Assembly: GCF_900169265.1 (NCBI RefSeq)
Contig: NZ_FXYX01000001.1
Span: 62,001 to 126,000, forward strand
Direction: 5' to 3'
Source: Brevibacterium iodinum ATCC 49514
GTDB taxonomy: Bacteria > Actinomycetota > Actinomycetes > Actinomycetales > Brevibacteriaceae
Length of the DNA: 64,000 bases
Shown in pieces: positions 8,887 to 17,961 of the stretch. Under the pieces are notes generated by a model that saw only the letters and a list, made by a program, of their open reading frames with translations, searched no databases and had not been told where the DNA came from. The position numbers were made by a program, and so were the translations under genes. How positions within the stretch are numbered: the stretch's first letter is position 1; every line of letters starts with the position of its first letter.

Positions 8887-10104
8887 ATGACCGGGCGCCT
8901 CTACCTCGACACCGCGGCCGCGGCCCCCGTGCGCAGGGAGGCCCTCGAAGCCGCTTGGCCGTATCTGGCCGGGGCGTTCGGCAACCCGTCGAGCCACCAC
9001 GAATTCGGGCGCGGACCCGCCGAAGCCCTCACTGATGCCCGTGCTCGCGTGGCTAAGGTGCTCGGCATGCGCGCCACGGACATCACATTCACCAGCGGCG
9101 GCACCGAGGCGGACAACCTCGCGATCATCGGCATGGCCCTCGGCGCTCGGACTCAGGGTCGGGCTCAGTCCCAGGGTCGGGCCGGGACCGCGGTGCCGCC
9201 TCGGCGACATATCGTCACTTCCCCCATCGAACACGAAGCCGTACTCGCCTCGGTGGAGTTCCTGGCCCGCGTCCACGGATTCACCGTCACCGAGGTGGCC
9301 CCGACCTCCGATGGGACAGTGACCCCCGAAGCCCTCACAGCGGCGATCCGCCCGGACACCGTGCTCGTGAGCTTGGGATATGCGAACAATGAGATCGGCA
9401 CCGTTGCGGACATTCCGACCCTGGCCGGCATCGCCCACGAGGACGGTGTCCTCTTCCATACAGACGCCGTGCAGGCGGCCGGGTGGCTGCCGCTGAGCGG
9501 GTTGGGCGTCGATGCGCTCAGCCTGGCCGGGCACAAGGTCGGAGCGCCGAAAGGCATCGGTGTGGCCGCGATCCGCGCTCGCGTCCCCGTCGAACCGCTC
9601 ATCCACGGCGGCGGGCAGGAGTCAGGCCGACGCTCGGGCACGGAGAACGTGGCTCTGGCCGTCGCATTCGCCACGGCCCTCGAACTCGCCGAGGCGGAGC
9701 GGCATGAGGCCGCCGACCGTGTCCGGGCCATCCGCGATGAGTTCATCGCCGTGGTTCTCGGCAATGTGCCTGGGGCGTTCCTGACTGGCGCGCAGGGCAC
9801 GGCCGGCCCCGATGGCCGGCCGGCTCGAACTCCGAACCATGCGTCGTTCTGCTTCTCGAACACCTCCGGTGAGGCAGTGCTGCTCGAGCTCGAACGCCGC
9901 CGGGTGACGGCCTCGAGCGGTTCGGCCTGTGCAGTCGGCTCCGATGAGCCTTCCCATGTGCTCACGGCCTTAGGAGTCGCGGCCGAAGTCGCCCAGACGA
10001 GTGTGCGCTTCACCTTCCCGTCCTCGATCACCTACGACCAGGGACGCGCGGCCGCCCGAGCCGTCATCAGCGCTGCCGAGAGCCTCGCCTCGTCCTTTGC
10101 ATGA
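8887..10104 (+). CDS. NifS/IscS-type cysteine desulfurase in the NAD operon
   Basis: A 405-residue PLP enzyme that takes sulfur from cysteine. Visible motifs are TSGGTEADNLAI, HTDAVQAAGW, the PLP lysine in SLAGHKVGAPKG, RSGTENV, and the persulfide Cys loop SSGSACAVGSDEPSHVL near residue 346. It starts 1 bp after nadC. Desulfurases in nadABC operons are thought to supply sulfur for the NadA [4Fe-4S] cluster; that role is inferred here from position. It could also serve tRNA thiolation or general Fe-S assembly. Confidence 0.9.
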   Translation: MTGRLYLDTAAAAPVRREALEAAWPYLAGAFGNPSSHHEFGRGPAEALTDARARVAKVLGMRATDITFTSGGTEADNLAIIGMALGARTQGRAQSQGRAGTAVPPRRHIVTSPIEHEAVLASVEFLARVHGFTVTEVAPTSDGTVTPEALTAAIRPDTVLVSLGYANNEIGTVADIPTLAGIAHEDGVLFHTDAVQAAGWLPLSGLGVDALSLAGHKVGAPKGIGVAAIRARVPVEPLIHGGGQESGRRSGTENVALAVAFATALELAEAERHEAADRVRAIRDEFIAVVLGNVPGAFLTGAQGTAGPDGRPARTPNHASFCFSNTSGEAVLLELERRRVTASSGSACAVGSDEPSHVLTALGVAAEVAQTSVRFTFPSSITYDQGRAAARAVISAAESLASSFA

Positions 10105-10232
10105 ACGGCGTCTCACACCCGAGTTGATTTTGATCACCTTCACGCTCACCAAGTGGGATAGGCCTATCTTTCTCTGTAGTTTGGGGCGAGGCTGAAAGTG
10201 AGGCATTCGTATCAGGATGTGAGGGGGCCGCC

Positions 10233-10448
10233 ATGGATCTTTTGATTCTGTTCATGATCGCAGTGATGTTTGCGACCGTTGTGTTCTTCATCGGTCGGTT
10301 CGCCTGCCCGAAGCACGACCGAGTGCCCCTCATCGAGGTCGATCACGTGCTTCTGTGGACGACTCTGCGCCGCGGCTGGCATGCGCTCGGATCGTTCGGT
10401 CCGCTCACTCATTACCCGGATGGTCCATCCGGAGCGTCTCGCGCCTGA
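10233..10448 (+). CDS. Small single-pass membrane protein, unknown
   Basis: 71 residues with one N-terminal hydrophobic helix (about residues 2-22, LLILFMIAVMFATVVFFIG) followed by a basic, Pro/Gly-containing tail. A purine-rich GAGGGGG tract sits a few bases before the ATG. No family is recognised. The gene lies between the NAD operon and a DUF1648-like gene. The hydrophobic helix and ribosome-binding site favour a real gene, but its shortness keeps confidence moderate. Confidence 0.45.
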   Translation: MDLLILFMIAVMFATVVFFIGRFACPKHDRVPLIEVDHVLLWTTLRRGWHALGSFGPLTHYPDGPSGASRA

Positions 10449-10479
10449 GGCTGCTGACGGCTGTTGTTAAGGTGACAAC

Positions 10480-11004
10480 ATGCCTTCCTCTGCACAGCCG
10501 CACCGGAACCCACCGAGTGAGATCGCCGCGCTCGTCTTCGCGGTCGCCTCGATCCTCGTCTTGCTCGGGGTCTGCGTCTGGTTCTGGGTGCAGGCGCCCG
10601 CTAACGTGGCCACCCATTTCGACTCCGGTGGCCGGCCCGATGACTGGACGTCGAAGGCCGGTCTCCTCGGGATCTTCGTGCCCGTAGGCGTCGGTCTGCC
10701 CGCTCTGATGTCGATCAGGCCGCTGTTCGAGAAGCTGCCGGCCTCGCTCATCAATGCCCCGCACAAGGAGTATTGGCTCGAGCGCGGCGAGAAGACCTAC
10801 CTCGTCGACTGCCTCATGGAGCTGCTGCGCATCACCGCGGGGCTCACCGCGCTGCTCATCGCAGCCATCCTCGTCATCATCGCCGAGGGGACGCGTTCGG
10901 CAACGATGCCGGAATGGCTGACGTTCGTGCCGACGGCCATCTTCCTCGCCGCCACGGGACTCGCCGTCTGGCGTTTCTACCGCCGGCTCACCCCACCGAG
11001 GTGA
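10480..11004 (+). CDS. DUF1648-like multipass membrane protein
   Basis: 174 residues with four predicted membrane helices (about 15-38, 65-85, 115-135, 145-165). The stretch PANVATHFDSGGRPDDWTSK after helix 1 matches the DUF1648 signature found in SdpI-like and other small actinobacterial membrane proteins. AAGG lies 8 bp before the ATG. A GTTGT/ACAAC inverted repeat lies immediately upstream. Function unknown. It is convergent with tenA, with only 6 bp between stops. Confidence 0.72.
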   Translation: MPSSAQPHRNPPSEIAALVFAVASILVLLGVCVWFWVQAPANVATHFDSGGRPDDWTSKAGLLGIFVPVGVGLPALMSIRPLFEKLPASLINAPHKEYWLERGEKTYLVDCLMELLRITAGLTALLIAAILVIIAEGTRSATMPEWLTFVPTAIFLAATGLAVWRFYRRLTPPR

Positions 11005-11010
11005 CCGCGC

Positions 11011-11751
11011 TCAGACGGTGACTTCCTGGGGCAGGAACACGGAGACGTCCCAATTCTGCATGGCGTGTGCCGAGGCCCAGAAGTGGAGTTCGTAGACGCA
11101 GGCCTGTTCGAAGGCGGCGCGCATGCGGGCGGCTTCCTCGCTCGGGGCCTTCGCGAGTTCCTGTTCGAGGATCTGCACGGCGTGGCGGGTCGATTCGTCG
11201 AAGTCGGGAGAGTCGTAGGTCTGCACCCAGGTGCGGTAGGGGTGGTCGTCGGCCATCTGCCCGGCCCGGTCGACAAGCACCTTGCCCATATGGGCGTACA
11301 CCCAGAAGCAGGGCAGCACTGAGGCCACGCCTTCGCCGTAGGATCGGCTGGCGGCGTTGGCGACGAGGAAGGACACGTAACCCAGCGTCGTCGGTGAGGC
11401 CTTGAAACGGGAGCCTTCCGCGGTGAGTTCTTCCAGCGCCGAGGCGAGTCGGGCGTCGGCGAGCAGCTCTGCGTGCATCTCCTCTTCGACGGTGATCGCC
11501 TCGGCGGCAGATCCGGCCCAGAATCGGGATTCGTCACGGTCGACGGTCTTCGCGGCCAGGAACGACATGGCCTTGGCATATCCGTTCAGGTAGAGGCTGT
11601 CCTGCGAAATGTAATTGACGAAGGCCTTCGGATCGAGGCTGCCGTCGGCGAGCTGGGCGAGGAACGGCAGCTCTTCGATCTGCTTGACGATGGGGCCGAC
11701 GCGGTCCCACAGCTGGGTGGTCAGTGGGCCGGCGGTAAAGGTGACGGTCAT
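11011..11751 (-). CDS. tenA: TenA family thiaminase II / aminopyrimidine aminohydrolase
   Basis: A 246-residue all-helical protein. TenA salvages the pyrimidine moiety of degraded thiamine by hydrolysing aminopyrimidines to HMP, which ThiD then phosphorylates. Landmarks are FVNYISQDSLYLNGYAKAM, the active-site Cys in LPCFWVYAHMG (near residue 135), TYDSPDF and the C-terminal ACVYELHFWASA with the catalytic Glu. It is the last gene of the riboswitch-controlled thi operon, 101 bp after thiD. Confidence 0.93.
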   Translation of the reverse strand: MTVTFTAGPLTTQLWDRVGPIVKQIEELPFLAQLADGSLDPKAFVNYISQDSLYLNGYAKAMSFLAAKTVDRDESRFWAGSAAEAITVEEEMHAELLADARLASALEELTAEGSRFKASPTTLGYVSFLVANAASRSYGEGVASVLPCFWVYAHMGKVLVDRAGQMADDHPYRTWVQTYDSPDFDESTRHAVQILEQELAKAPSEEAARMRAAFEQACVYELHFWASAHAMQNWDVSVFLPQEVTV

Positions 11752-11772
11752 GGGAACTCCTTTGTGCTGGTG

Positions 11773-11840
11773 TGACGTGGTGATTCGTATGACGTGGTGG
11801 TTCGAGTGAGTTGGCGGTTCCGGTGAGGTGGTGGTCAGGC
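11773..11840. repeat. Four degenerate 17-bp tandem repeats between thiD and tenA
   Basis: Units begin at 11773, 11790, 11807 and 11824. Each starts TGA and follows TGACGTGGTGGTTCGNN, with 4-6 differences among units. The array fills most of the 101-bp thiD-tenA spacer. The repeats contain no obvious promoter. Confidence 0.6.
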
Positions 11841-11852
11841 GGGATGGATATC

Positions 11853-12719
11853 TCAGGCGGGTCGACCGCGGACGATGTCGACCTGGTGGTCGACCGGTCC
11901 GTGGGCGCCCTCCGGATTCAGGCTCAGCTGCCAGTCCGCAGCCGAGGTGAGAGCGCGAGCAAGATAGTCGAGGGCATTGCCGACGGCCTCGCCGAGGATG
12001 TCCGAACCGATCTCTGTGTGTTCGCGGCCGAGGACGGCCACCTCGGCGGTGATCGCGGCCGACAGGGTGCACCCGGTTCCGTGCGTATTCATCGTCGTCA
12101 CCCGGGGGTGGGTGAACTCGCGAACCTGGCCATCGGCGGTGGCGAGGATGTCGATGACCTCTTCCTCGCTGCCGTGTCCGCCCTTGAGCAGGACCGCTCC
12201 GGGCCCGCGTTCGAGCAGACGCCGTGCCTGGTCACGCATGGCTTCAGTCGTCTGCGCTTCGGGTTCGTCGTCGGAGATCAGCAGGGCCGCCTCGGGGAGG
12301 TTGGGGGTGATGAGGTCGGCGACGGGCAGCAGGTGGGTGCGCACGGCGTCGACGGCATCGGTCTCGAGGAGGCGGTGGCCGGAGGTCGCGATCATCACAG
12401 GGTCGACGGTATAGAACCCGAGCCGGCCTTCGGCGGCGCGGGCGACGACGAGTTCGACAAGGTCACGGCTGCCGAGCATCCCCGATTTCGTCGCATCGAC
12501 GGGCAGGTCGCCGAGCACGGAGTCGAACTGTTCGGCGACGAAATCGACGTCGATCGGATAGACCCGGGACACACCGTGCGTGTTCTGCGCAACGAGGGCC
12601 GTGATGACGGTCGTGCCCATGGTCTTACGCGCGGTGAAGGTCTTGAGGTCGGCGTGGATTCCAGCACCGCCGGAGGGATCTGTGCCGGCGATGGACAGGG
12701 TGATCGGCGGGCGGGTCAT
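11853..12719 (-). CDS. thiD: Hydroxymethylpyrimidine/phosphomethylpyrimidine kinase
   Basis: A 288-residue ribokinase-fold kinase that phosphorylates HMP and HMP-P. Motifs are [20 protein letters not shown] at the N terminus, [17 protein letters not shown], the anion hole [14 protein letters not shown], and the [10 protein letters not shown] region. The ATG at 12719 overlaps the thiE stop; a GTG one codon upstream could also serve. It is the third gene of the thi operon. Confidence 0.95.
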   Translation of the reverse strand: MTRPPITLSIAGTDPSGGAGIHADLKTFTARKTMGTTVITALVAQNTHGVSRVYPIDVDFVAEQFDSVLGDLPVDATKSGMLGSRDLVELVVARAAEGRLGFYTVDPVMIATSGHRLLETDAVDAVRTHLLPVADLITPNLPEAALLISDDEPEAQTTEAMRDQARRLLERGPGAVLLKGGHGSEEEVIDILATADGQVREFTHPRVTTMNTHGTGCTLSAAITAEVAVLGREHTEIGSDILGEAVGNALDYLARALTSAADWQLSLNPEGAHGPVDHQVDIVRGRPA

Positions 12720-13477
12720 CACTCGCCGCTCCCGGTGAAAGCGGCGAGCAGCTCCTCGGCTGCCGTCTTCGGGTCGTCGGCCATGCAGATCGCCGAGACC
12801 ACGCAGATCCCGATCAGCCCCCGTCCCTTCAGGTTAGGGGCACGGTCAGCGTTGATGCCGCCGATCGCGACCGCGGGGATGCCCGCTTCTGCCACCAGTT
12901 CCCCGAGGCGCTCCGGTCCGATTCCGTCGGGGGCGTCGGCTTTCGTGGAGGTGTCAAAGACCGGTCCGATGCCGACGAGGTCGACGACTCCGGAGTCGCG
13001 GGCGGCGGCGAATTCGTCGCTGTTCGCGGCCGAGAGACCGATAAGCGGTTCCGCACCCAGGGCGGCACGCACCTCGGCGACGGTGGTGTCAGTTTGGCCG
13101 ACGTGGATGTGCACGTTCTCGCCTTCGTCGATGAGGCGGCGGGCCACCTCGACGCGGTCGTTGAGGACGACGGGGACCGTGCGGTCGGTGTCGCGGGTGG
13201 CGGCGTCGCCGGCGGCGATGACTTGGCGGGTGAGCGAGTAGAAGTCACCGTCGTCGATGTCTTTGTCGCGGACCTGGACGATGCCCACTCCCCCGGCGAC
13301 GGCGGCCTGCACGGTCTCGGCGACGCTGCGACCGGCGGCCTCGCATTGCGCGGAGTCGGTGACAAGGTAGAGGCGCGTGTCGATTCCGGCGAAGCGGTCG
13401 GTCGAGCCGTCTCGGTCGTTCACGGTCGCGCTGTCATCAGCCGAGTTGTCAGCGATGTGGGCGGATCCGGCGGTCAT
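12719..13477 (-). CDS. thiE: Thiamine-phosphate synthase
   Basis: A 252-residue TIM-barrel enzyme that joins HMP-PP to the thiazole phosphate. The barrel begins near residue 33 ([18 protein letters not shown]). [30 protein letters not shown] and AIGGINADR mark the pyrophosphate and thiazole sites. The first 30 residues are a disordered Asp/Ser-rich extension. It overlaps thiM by 4 bp and thiD by 1 bp. Confidence 0.95.
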   Translation of the reverse strand: MTAGSAHIADNSADDSATVNDRDGSTDRFAGIDTRLYLVTDSAQCEAAGRSVAETVQAAVAGGVGIVQVRDKDIDDGDFYSLTRQVIAAGDAATRDTDRTVPVVLNDRVEVARRLIDEGENVHIHVGQTDTTVAEVRAALGAEPLIGLSAANSDEFAAARDSGVVDLVGIGPVFDTSTKADAPDGIGPERLGELVAEAGIPAVAIGGINADRAPNLKGRGLIGICVVSAICMADDPKTAAEELLAAFTGSGE

Positions 13478-14388
13478 GCCCGGACGCCTTCGCCGGCGGT
13501 GAGCGTGTCGAGGCCGATTCTCGCCTGTGCGAGTCGGTCACCGTCGACGGCGTGGAGTGCGTCGAGGAAGTTCACCGAGTAGCTGCCGGGCCCCTTCGCG
13601 CCATCGGCGGCGAGTTCCCCGGCGACCGCGAAGTGGGCGTGGGCGGCGACGACGGCTTCGAACTTCGCCGAGGCGGCCCCGCCGATCGCGGACTGCTCGG
13701 GGGCGCTGATTGCTGAGACGTCGGCGTCGGGGTCGGCCAGTCCGGCACGGGCGGCGGCCAGGTATGCGACGGTGACGGCGCCGAGTGAGCAGCCGGTGCC
13801 GATGACCAGCGGCATGAATTCGTGTCCGCCGGAGATCCGGGCGACGTGATCGGTGCCGTCGATGTGGGCGACGACGGCGTCGGTGGGTCCGGAGACCGCG
13901 ACGATCGCGCCGGTCTTTCGCGACAGTTGAGCCGCGGCGGGAAGGACGGCATCGACTTCATCGGTGGATTCGACTCCACGACCACCGAGTCCGACTCCGG
14001 CGAGTGCTGCGATCTCGGAGGCGTTGCCGCGGATGGCAGTCGGGTGATCGGCGGCGGCACGGCGGATACGGGAGGTGCGGAAGTCGACGGCGCCGACGCT
14101 CACGGGGTCGAGGACCCAGGGCTTGCTGGCGGCATTCGCGACGTCGATGGCTGCGTCGGCGGCGAGCAGCTGATGGTTCGAGGCGGTTCCGAAGTTGACG
14201 AGGATTCCGCTGGCGATTCCGGCGAACTGTCCGGCGTCGGCTTCGTGGTCGAGCATCGCCGGGGAGGCGCCGATGGCCAGGAGCACGTTCGCGCTGAACT
14301 GCTGCACCACGGTGTTCGTGATGCACTGGATGAGTGGATTGCTTGCGCGCAGTCGCGCATTCGCAGAACGCAGGTCGAAGTCAACCAT
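13474..14388 (-). CDS. thiM: Hydroxyethylthiazole kinase
   Basis: A 304-residue enzyme that phosphorylates the thiazole alcohol salvaged from thiamine. Key sequences are NPLIQCITNTVVQQFSANVL, LDPVSVGA, RGNASEIAAL and the catalytic GTGCSLGAVT. Its ATG at 14388 lies directly after the TPP riboswitch, whose 3' strand contains the AAGGGA ribosome-binding site. The operon contains only salvage and coupling enzymes; thiC and thiG are not in this window. Confidence 0.95.
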   Translation of the reverse strand: MVDFDLRSANARLRASNPLIQCITNTVVQQFSANVLLAIGASPAMLDHEADAGQFAGIASGILVNFGTASNHQLLAADAAIDVANAASKPWVLDPVSVGAVDFRTSRIRRAAADHPTAIRGNASEIAALAGVGLGGRGVESTDEVDAVLPAAAQLSRKTGAIVAVSGPTDAVVAHIDGTDHVARISGGHEFMPLVIGTGCSLGAVTVAYLAAARAGLADPDADVSAISAPEQSAIGGAASAKFEAVVAAHAHFAVAGELAADGAKGPGSYSVNFLDALHAVDGDRLAQARIGLDTLTAGEGVRA

Positions 14389-14389
14389 G

Positions 14390-14483
14390 ACGATCCCTTC
14401 GCTAGTATGGCCCAGATCAGGTTCGATGGGTGTTCTCTCAGCCTCGCCGATCTCCGCCTGAGCGGATCGTCATGAGGCACCCC
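14390..14483 (-). promoter_or_regulatory. TPP riboswitch (THI element)
   Basis: Read on the minus strand, the leader holds GGGGTGCC at the 5' end, GGCTGAGAGAACACCC, CGAACCTGATCTGG, ATACTAGCGAAGGGA, then ATG. These are the conserved P1, P2/J2-3 and P4/P5 sequences of the TPP aptamer. The GCGAAGGGA strand doubles as the Shine-Dalgarno sequence 4 bases before thiM, so ligand binding should sequester it. Control of translation initiation is therefore likely. No separate terminator hairpin is seen. Confidence 0.95.
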
Positions 14484-14554
14484 ATGTCATTGGCTCCGAC
14501 TGTATCAGCCCGGTCGGACACGGGCGACTCCATACTCTGCTTGGATGCTCAGCA

Positions 14555-14624
14555 CCGACCGCTCGACTTAACGTCGCTGTATCAAGCTATGCATTGCGCG
14601 CTCGATGCTAAGGCGAGCGGTCGG
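14555..14624. repeat. Dispersed intergenic repeat, copy A (hairpin ends)
   Basis: A 70-bp element with near-perfect 18-bp terminal inverted repeats (CCGACCGCTCG at the left, CGAGCGGTCGG at the right). The core GTCGCTGTATCAAGCTATGC is shared with copy B at 19881-19946. It lies between the sugar permease stop and the thi leader. It may act as a terminator or as a small REP-like element. Confidence 0.7.
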
Positions 14625-14645
14625 CAGAGGGAGCTTCGCGCCCCA

Positions 14646-15857
14646 CTACCCCCGTCCGACGTACCTCTGGCCGCGGCGGCTCAGCGCATCGATGACGACG
14701 GCGGTGAGCAGGACGAGTGCGGTGATGATCTGCTGTGCATCGGAGTTGAAGCCGATGAGGTAGAGACCGTTGTTGATCGCACCGACGACCAGAGCACCGA
14801 GCACGGCTGCCCAGGCGGTTCCGCGACCGCCGAACAGCGAGGTACCTCCGATGACGGCTGCAGCGATCGCATTGAGCAGGTCCTGCGTGCTCACCAGCGT
14901 CGATCCCGCATTCGTCGTCACTCCGGTCTTGATGAAGCCGAACAATGCGGCGAGCACTCCGGCTGCCATGAACACGCTGATGCGCACCCAGGTCACGCGG
15001 ATGCCGGCGCGCCGTGCAGCTTCGACCTTGCCGCCGACGGCGTAGATCGACCGGCCGTAGCGGGTCTTTCGCAGCACGAGATCGATGATGATCGCGATGA
15101 CGATCATGAGGAAGAAGGGCATCGCCAGACCGAAGTCCTGATTGACGAGGATGAGGAACCCGAACACGATCGCGGCCAGGAGCACGATCCGCACGATCAC
15201 GGAGGTCCAGCTCGGAGCACTGAGACCCTCCCGGTGGCGGCGCAGCTTCGAATAGATGATGCCGCCGCCGAAGCCGATGATCGCGACGGCGCCGAAGATA
15301 TAGGCCCAGATCGCCGGGAAGTAGAAGCTCGCAAAGTCGAACGCGAAGGTGTCCGACATCGATAGGTTCTTCTGCGTGCCAAGAGTCGTCAGGGTCAGAC
15401 CGGTGAATGCGAGCAGACCGGCCAAGGTGACGACGAACGCCGGGATGCCGACGACGGCGAAGAACCAACCCTGAATCGCACCGACGACCAGGCCGAGCAG
15501 CAGCATGATGATCAGTGCCAGGGCCGGCGGCACACCTTGTCTCACCACCAGAACTCCGAGCAGCGAGGCGGCCAGACCGCCCAATTGCGCCAGAGACAGA
15601 TCGATCTCGCCGAGGAGCAGGATGAGGTTGATGCCGAGAGCCAGGATCGCGAGGAACGCGACCTGAGTGGAGAGATTGACGAGGTTGGCCGGAGAGATGA
15701 AGTTCGAGTCGGCCGACTGGAACACGATGACGATGACGATGAGGGCGAGGATGACCGGGAACGACCCCAGCTGTCCCTCTTTGACCCGGCGGACGAAGGT
15801 GCCGATCACGCCTTCGGACGAGATCCGCTCATCGGTGATGAAGGAATTGCGGGTCAT
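14646..15857 (-). CDS. XylH-like sugar ABC transporter permease
   Basis: A 403-residue BPD_transp_2 permease with about ten membrane helices. ISPANLVNLSTQVAFLAILA, LLLGEIDLSLAQLGGL (the conserved GGIDLS-type region), PAFVVTLAGLLAFTG, and YAVGGKVEAARRAGI followed by GAINNGLYLIG are characteristic of CUT2 sugar permeases. The large central loop is typical of XylH. It overlaps the ATPase gene by 4 bp. The substrate is probably xylose or a related monosaccharide, inferred from the partner binding protein. Confidence 0.9.
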   Translation of the reverse strand: MTRNSFITDERISSEGVIGTFVRRVKEGQLGSFPVILALIVIVIVFQSADSNFISPANLVNLSTQVAFLAILALGINLILLLGEIDLSLAQLGGLAASLLGVLVVRQGVPPALALIIMLLLGLVVGAIQGWFFAVVGIPAFVVTLAGLLAFTGLTLTTLGTQKNLSMSDTFAFDFASFYFPAIWAYIFGAVAIIGFGGGIIYSKLRRHREGLSAPSWTSVIVRIVLLAAIVFGFLILVNQDFGLAMPFFLMIVIAIIIDLVLRKTRYGRSIYAVGGKVEAARRAGIRVTWVRISVFMAAGVLAALFGFIKTGVTTNAGSTLVSTQDLLNAIAAAVIGGTSLFGGRGTAWAAVLGALVVGAINNGLYLIGFNSDAQQIITALVLLTAVVIDALSRRGQRYVGRG

Positions 15858-16678
15858 CGGCGCTCACCCCTTCGTGCGGCGCGTTTGGTCACGACATTGT
15901 CGCTGGCTCCTGTGATCGCGGCGACCAGCACATCGGTGCGTTCGTCACCAGGGAAGTCACCGGCATCCTTGCCCAGCCGCAGCACGTGCACCCGGTCGCA
16001 CACCGCCTGCACATCGGCCATATTGTGGCTGACGAGCAGCACGCCGAGGTCGCGTTCCTTGAGCCGTTCGATGAGGTTGAGCACCTCTGCCGTTTGGGCG
16101 ACGCCGAGCGCCGCCGTCGGTTCGTCGAGCATGACCAGGGATGGTTCGCTGAGGAGGGACCGGGCGATCGCGACCGTCTGACGTTGACCGCCGGACAGGG
16201 CAGCGATCGGTACGCGCACGCTCGGGATCTTTGCCGAGAGGCTGCGCAGCAGCTCCCAGGATTTGGCTTCCATCGTCACTTCGTCGAGGACGCCGCCGCG
16301 GGTCTTCTCATGTCCGAGGAAGAGGTTGGCTACCACGTCGAGGTTCTCGCACAGGGACAGATCCTGGAACACTGTGGCCACTCCGGCTTTCTGTGCATCC
16401 TTCGGGGAGGAGAATCTCTGCGCCGTGCCGTTCATGATGAGTTCGCCGTCATCGGCGGCGTGGACTCCGGCGATGACCTTGATCAGGGTCGATTTGCCGG
16501 CGCCGTTGTCGCCGACGAGGCCGACGACTTCGCCGCGACCGACGCTGAGATGGATGTCGGTCAGGGCTTGGACTGCACCGAACCGTTTGTTGATTCCGCG
16601 CAGTTCGAGCACCGGCTCGCTGTCGCTGCCCGGCGTCCGCGTCGCCGCGGAGGTCGGGTCGGGTGTCTCTGGTGTCAT
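15854..16678 (-). CDS. Sugar ABC transporter ATP-binding protein (single domain)
   Basis: A 274-residue ATPase. Walker A is VGDNGAGKST (near residue 60), Q-loop ATVFQDLSL, signature ALSGGQRQTVAIAR, Walker B LVMLDEPTAAL, and the H-switch LLVSHNMADV. Most CUT2 systems use a duplicated ATPase of about 500 residues; this half-size form must homodimerise. The disordered N-terminal 22 residues are Pro/Thr-rich. Confidence 0.92.
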   Translation of the reverse strand: MTPETPDPTSAATRTPGSDSEPVLELRGINKRFGAVQALTDIHLSVGRGEVVGLVGDNGAGKSTLIKVIAGVHAADDGELIMNGTAQRFSSPKDAQKAGVATVFQDLSLCENLDVVANLFLGHEKTRGGVLDEVTMEAKSWELLRSLSAKIPSVRVPIAALSGGQRQTVAIARSLLSEPSLVMLDEPTAALGVAQTAEVLNLIERLKERDLGVLLVSHNMADVQAVCDRVHVLRLGKDAGDFPGDERTDVLVAAITGASDNVVTKRAARRGERR

Positions 16679-16774
16679 CTGTTCCTACTTGTCGCAGTCT
16701 TTGACCCCGGCAGTCGGCGACCGGTGACGGTCGCCGACTCGGGGTCGGTCACGTCAGATCGTGAACGCGCGCGC

Positions 16775-17869
16775 TCACTTCACGCCGGCATCGGCACAGA
16801 GCTTCTCCACCTTGCCTGTGCAGATGTCCTCGGCCTTGATCTGGTCACCGACGATGTCCTTGATGGTGTCGGTGGTGACGACCTTGGCTTCGACGAAGTC
16901 CGTGGGGGTGTCCTTGTAGGTCGTGCCCGCGTCGACGTCCTCGCCAGCGGCCAGGGCCACGGCGGCCTTGGCGGCGAATTCGGCCTGCGGCGGGATCGAC
17001 TTGTAGATCGTGGCGTACTGGTCACCCTTGAGGATGTTCTGCAGTCCGTCGACCTCGGCGTCCTGACCGGTGACGACGGGTTCGCCCTTGGCCTTCTTCG
17101 TTGCGGCGATGACGCCGCCGGCGGTGCCGTCGTTGGCCGAGTAGATCGCGATCGGCTTCTCGCCCTTGCCCTGCAGCTGACCTTCGACCCACTGGCGGGC
17201 ATCGTCGGGGTTCCAGTCGAGGGTGTCGTGGCTGGCGGCGATGTCCACGCCTGCGCCCTTGAGGGTCTCTTCAGCGCCGGCCTTGAAGTCCGCGGCGTTC
17301 GGGTCCTTCGGATCGCCGTTGACCATCCAGACAGGTCCCGACTTCGGGTCGACCCCGGCTTCCTTGAGTCCGTCGAGGACGGCCTGGCCCTGCAGGTTGC
17401 CGATCTTTTTGTTGTCGAACGAGGTGTAGTAGTCGGCACCTTCGAAGAAGCGGTCGTAGGAGATGACCGGGATCTTCTTCGCTTCGGCCTTCGACAGCGC
17501 GGATGAGACTGCGGAAGCGTCGACGGGGTCGAGGACGATGGCGTCGACGCCTTCGGTCACGGCCGCTTCAACCTGTTGCTGCTGCTGAGTCGCGTCCTGA
17601 TTGGCGTTGCGGTATTCGACCTTCGCGTCTGGGTTGGCTTCTTTGAGGTACTTCTCGAAGTTCGGCTTGTCGAGCGACTCGTACCGGGTGGTCTTCGACT
17701 CGGGCAGCAGCAGCGCGATGGTGACGTCCCCGTCGCCGCCGGATCCGCTGTCGGCCTCGTCGTTTCCCTGGCCCTTCTGGTTGCCGCAGCCGCTGAGTGC
17801 AAGAGCACCGATCGCGACGGAGGCACCGAGGAGCGCCAGCTTCTTGTGGGACTTAAGGTTGTGCCTCAT
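16775..17869 (-). CDS. XylF/ChvE-like sugar-binding lipoprotein
   Basis: A 364-residue extracellular binding protein. The lipobox LALSGC (Cys near residue 27) follows a Lys-rich n-region and a hydrophobic stretch, so it is a lipoprotein. The mature part begins with a Gly/Asp/Ser linker, then TIALLLPESKTTRYESLD, DAIVLDPVDASAVSSAL, VISYDRFFEGADYYTSFDN and VVTGQDAEVDGLQNI, as in xylose-binding XylF. It is the first structural gene after the palindromic operator and 96 bp upstream of the ATPase gene. Confidence 0.93.
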   Translation of the reverse strand: MRHNLKSHKKLALLGASVAIGALALSGCGNQKGQGNDEADSGSGGDGDVTIALLLPESKTTRYESLDKPNFEKYLKEANPDAKVEYRNANQDATQQQQQVEAAVTEGVDAIVLDPVDASAVSSALSKAEAKKIPVISYDRFFEGADYYTSFDNKKIGNLQGQAVLDGLKEAGVDPKSGPVWMVNGDPKDPNAADFKAGAEETLKGAGVDIAASHDTLDWNPDDARQWVEGQLQGKGEKPIAIYSANDGTAGGVIAATKKAKGEPVVTGQDAEVDGLQNILKGDQYATIYKSIPPQAEFAAKAAVALAAGEDVDAGTTYKDTPTDFVEAKVVTTDTIKDIVGDQIKAEDICTGKVEKLCADAGVK

Positions 17870-17888
17870 TGTGAACCTTTCAATCTTT

Positions 17889-17904
17889 CTGACAACGTTG
17901 TCAG
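17889..17904. promoter_or_regulatory. LacI-family operator upstream of the sugar ABC operon
   Basis: A perfect 16-bp palindrome CTGACAACGTTGTCAG with the central CG typical of LacI-family sites. It lies 20 bp upstream of the binding-protein start codon and downstream of the LacI gene. The position fits repression of the transporter operon by the neighbouring LacI regulator. Confidence 0.85.
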
Positions 17905-17961
17905 GCTGTTGAATATGATTCGCTGAACGCCGCCTGCTGTCAACTGTTTCGATAAAAATCT

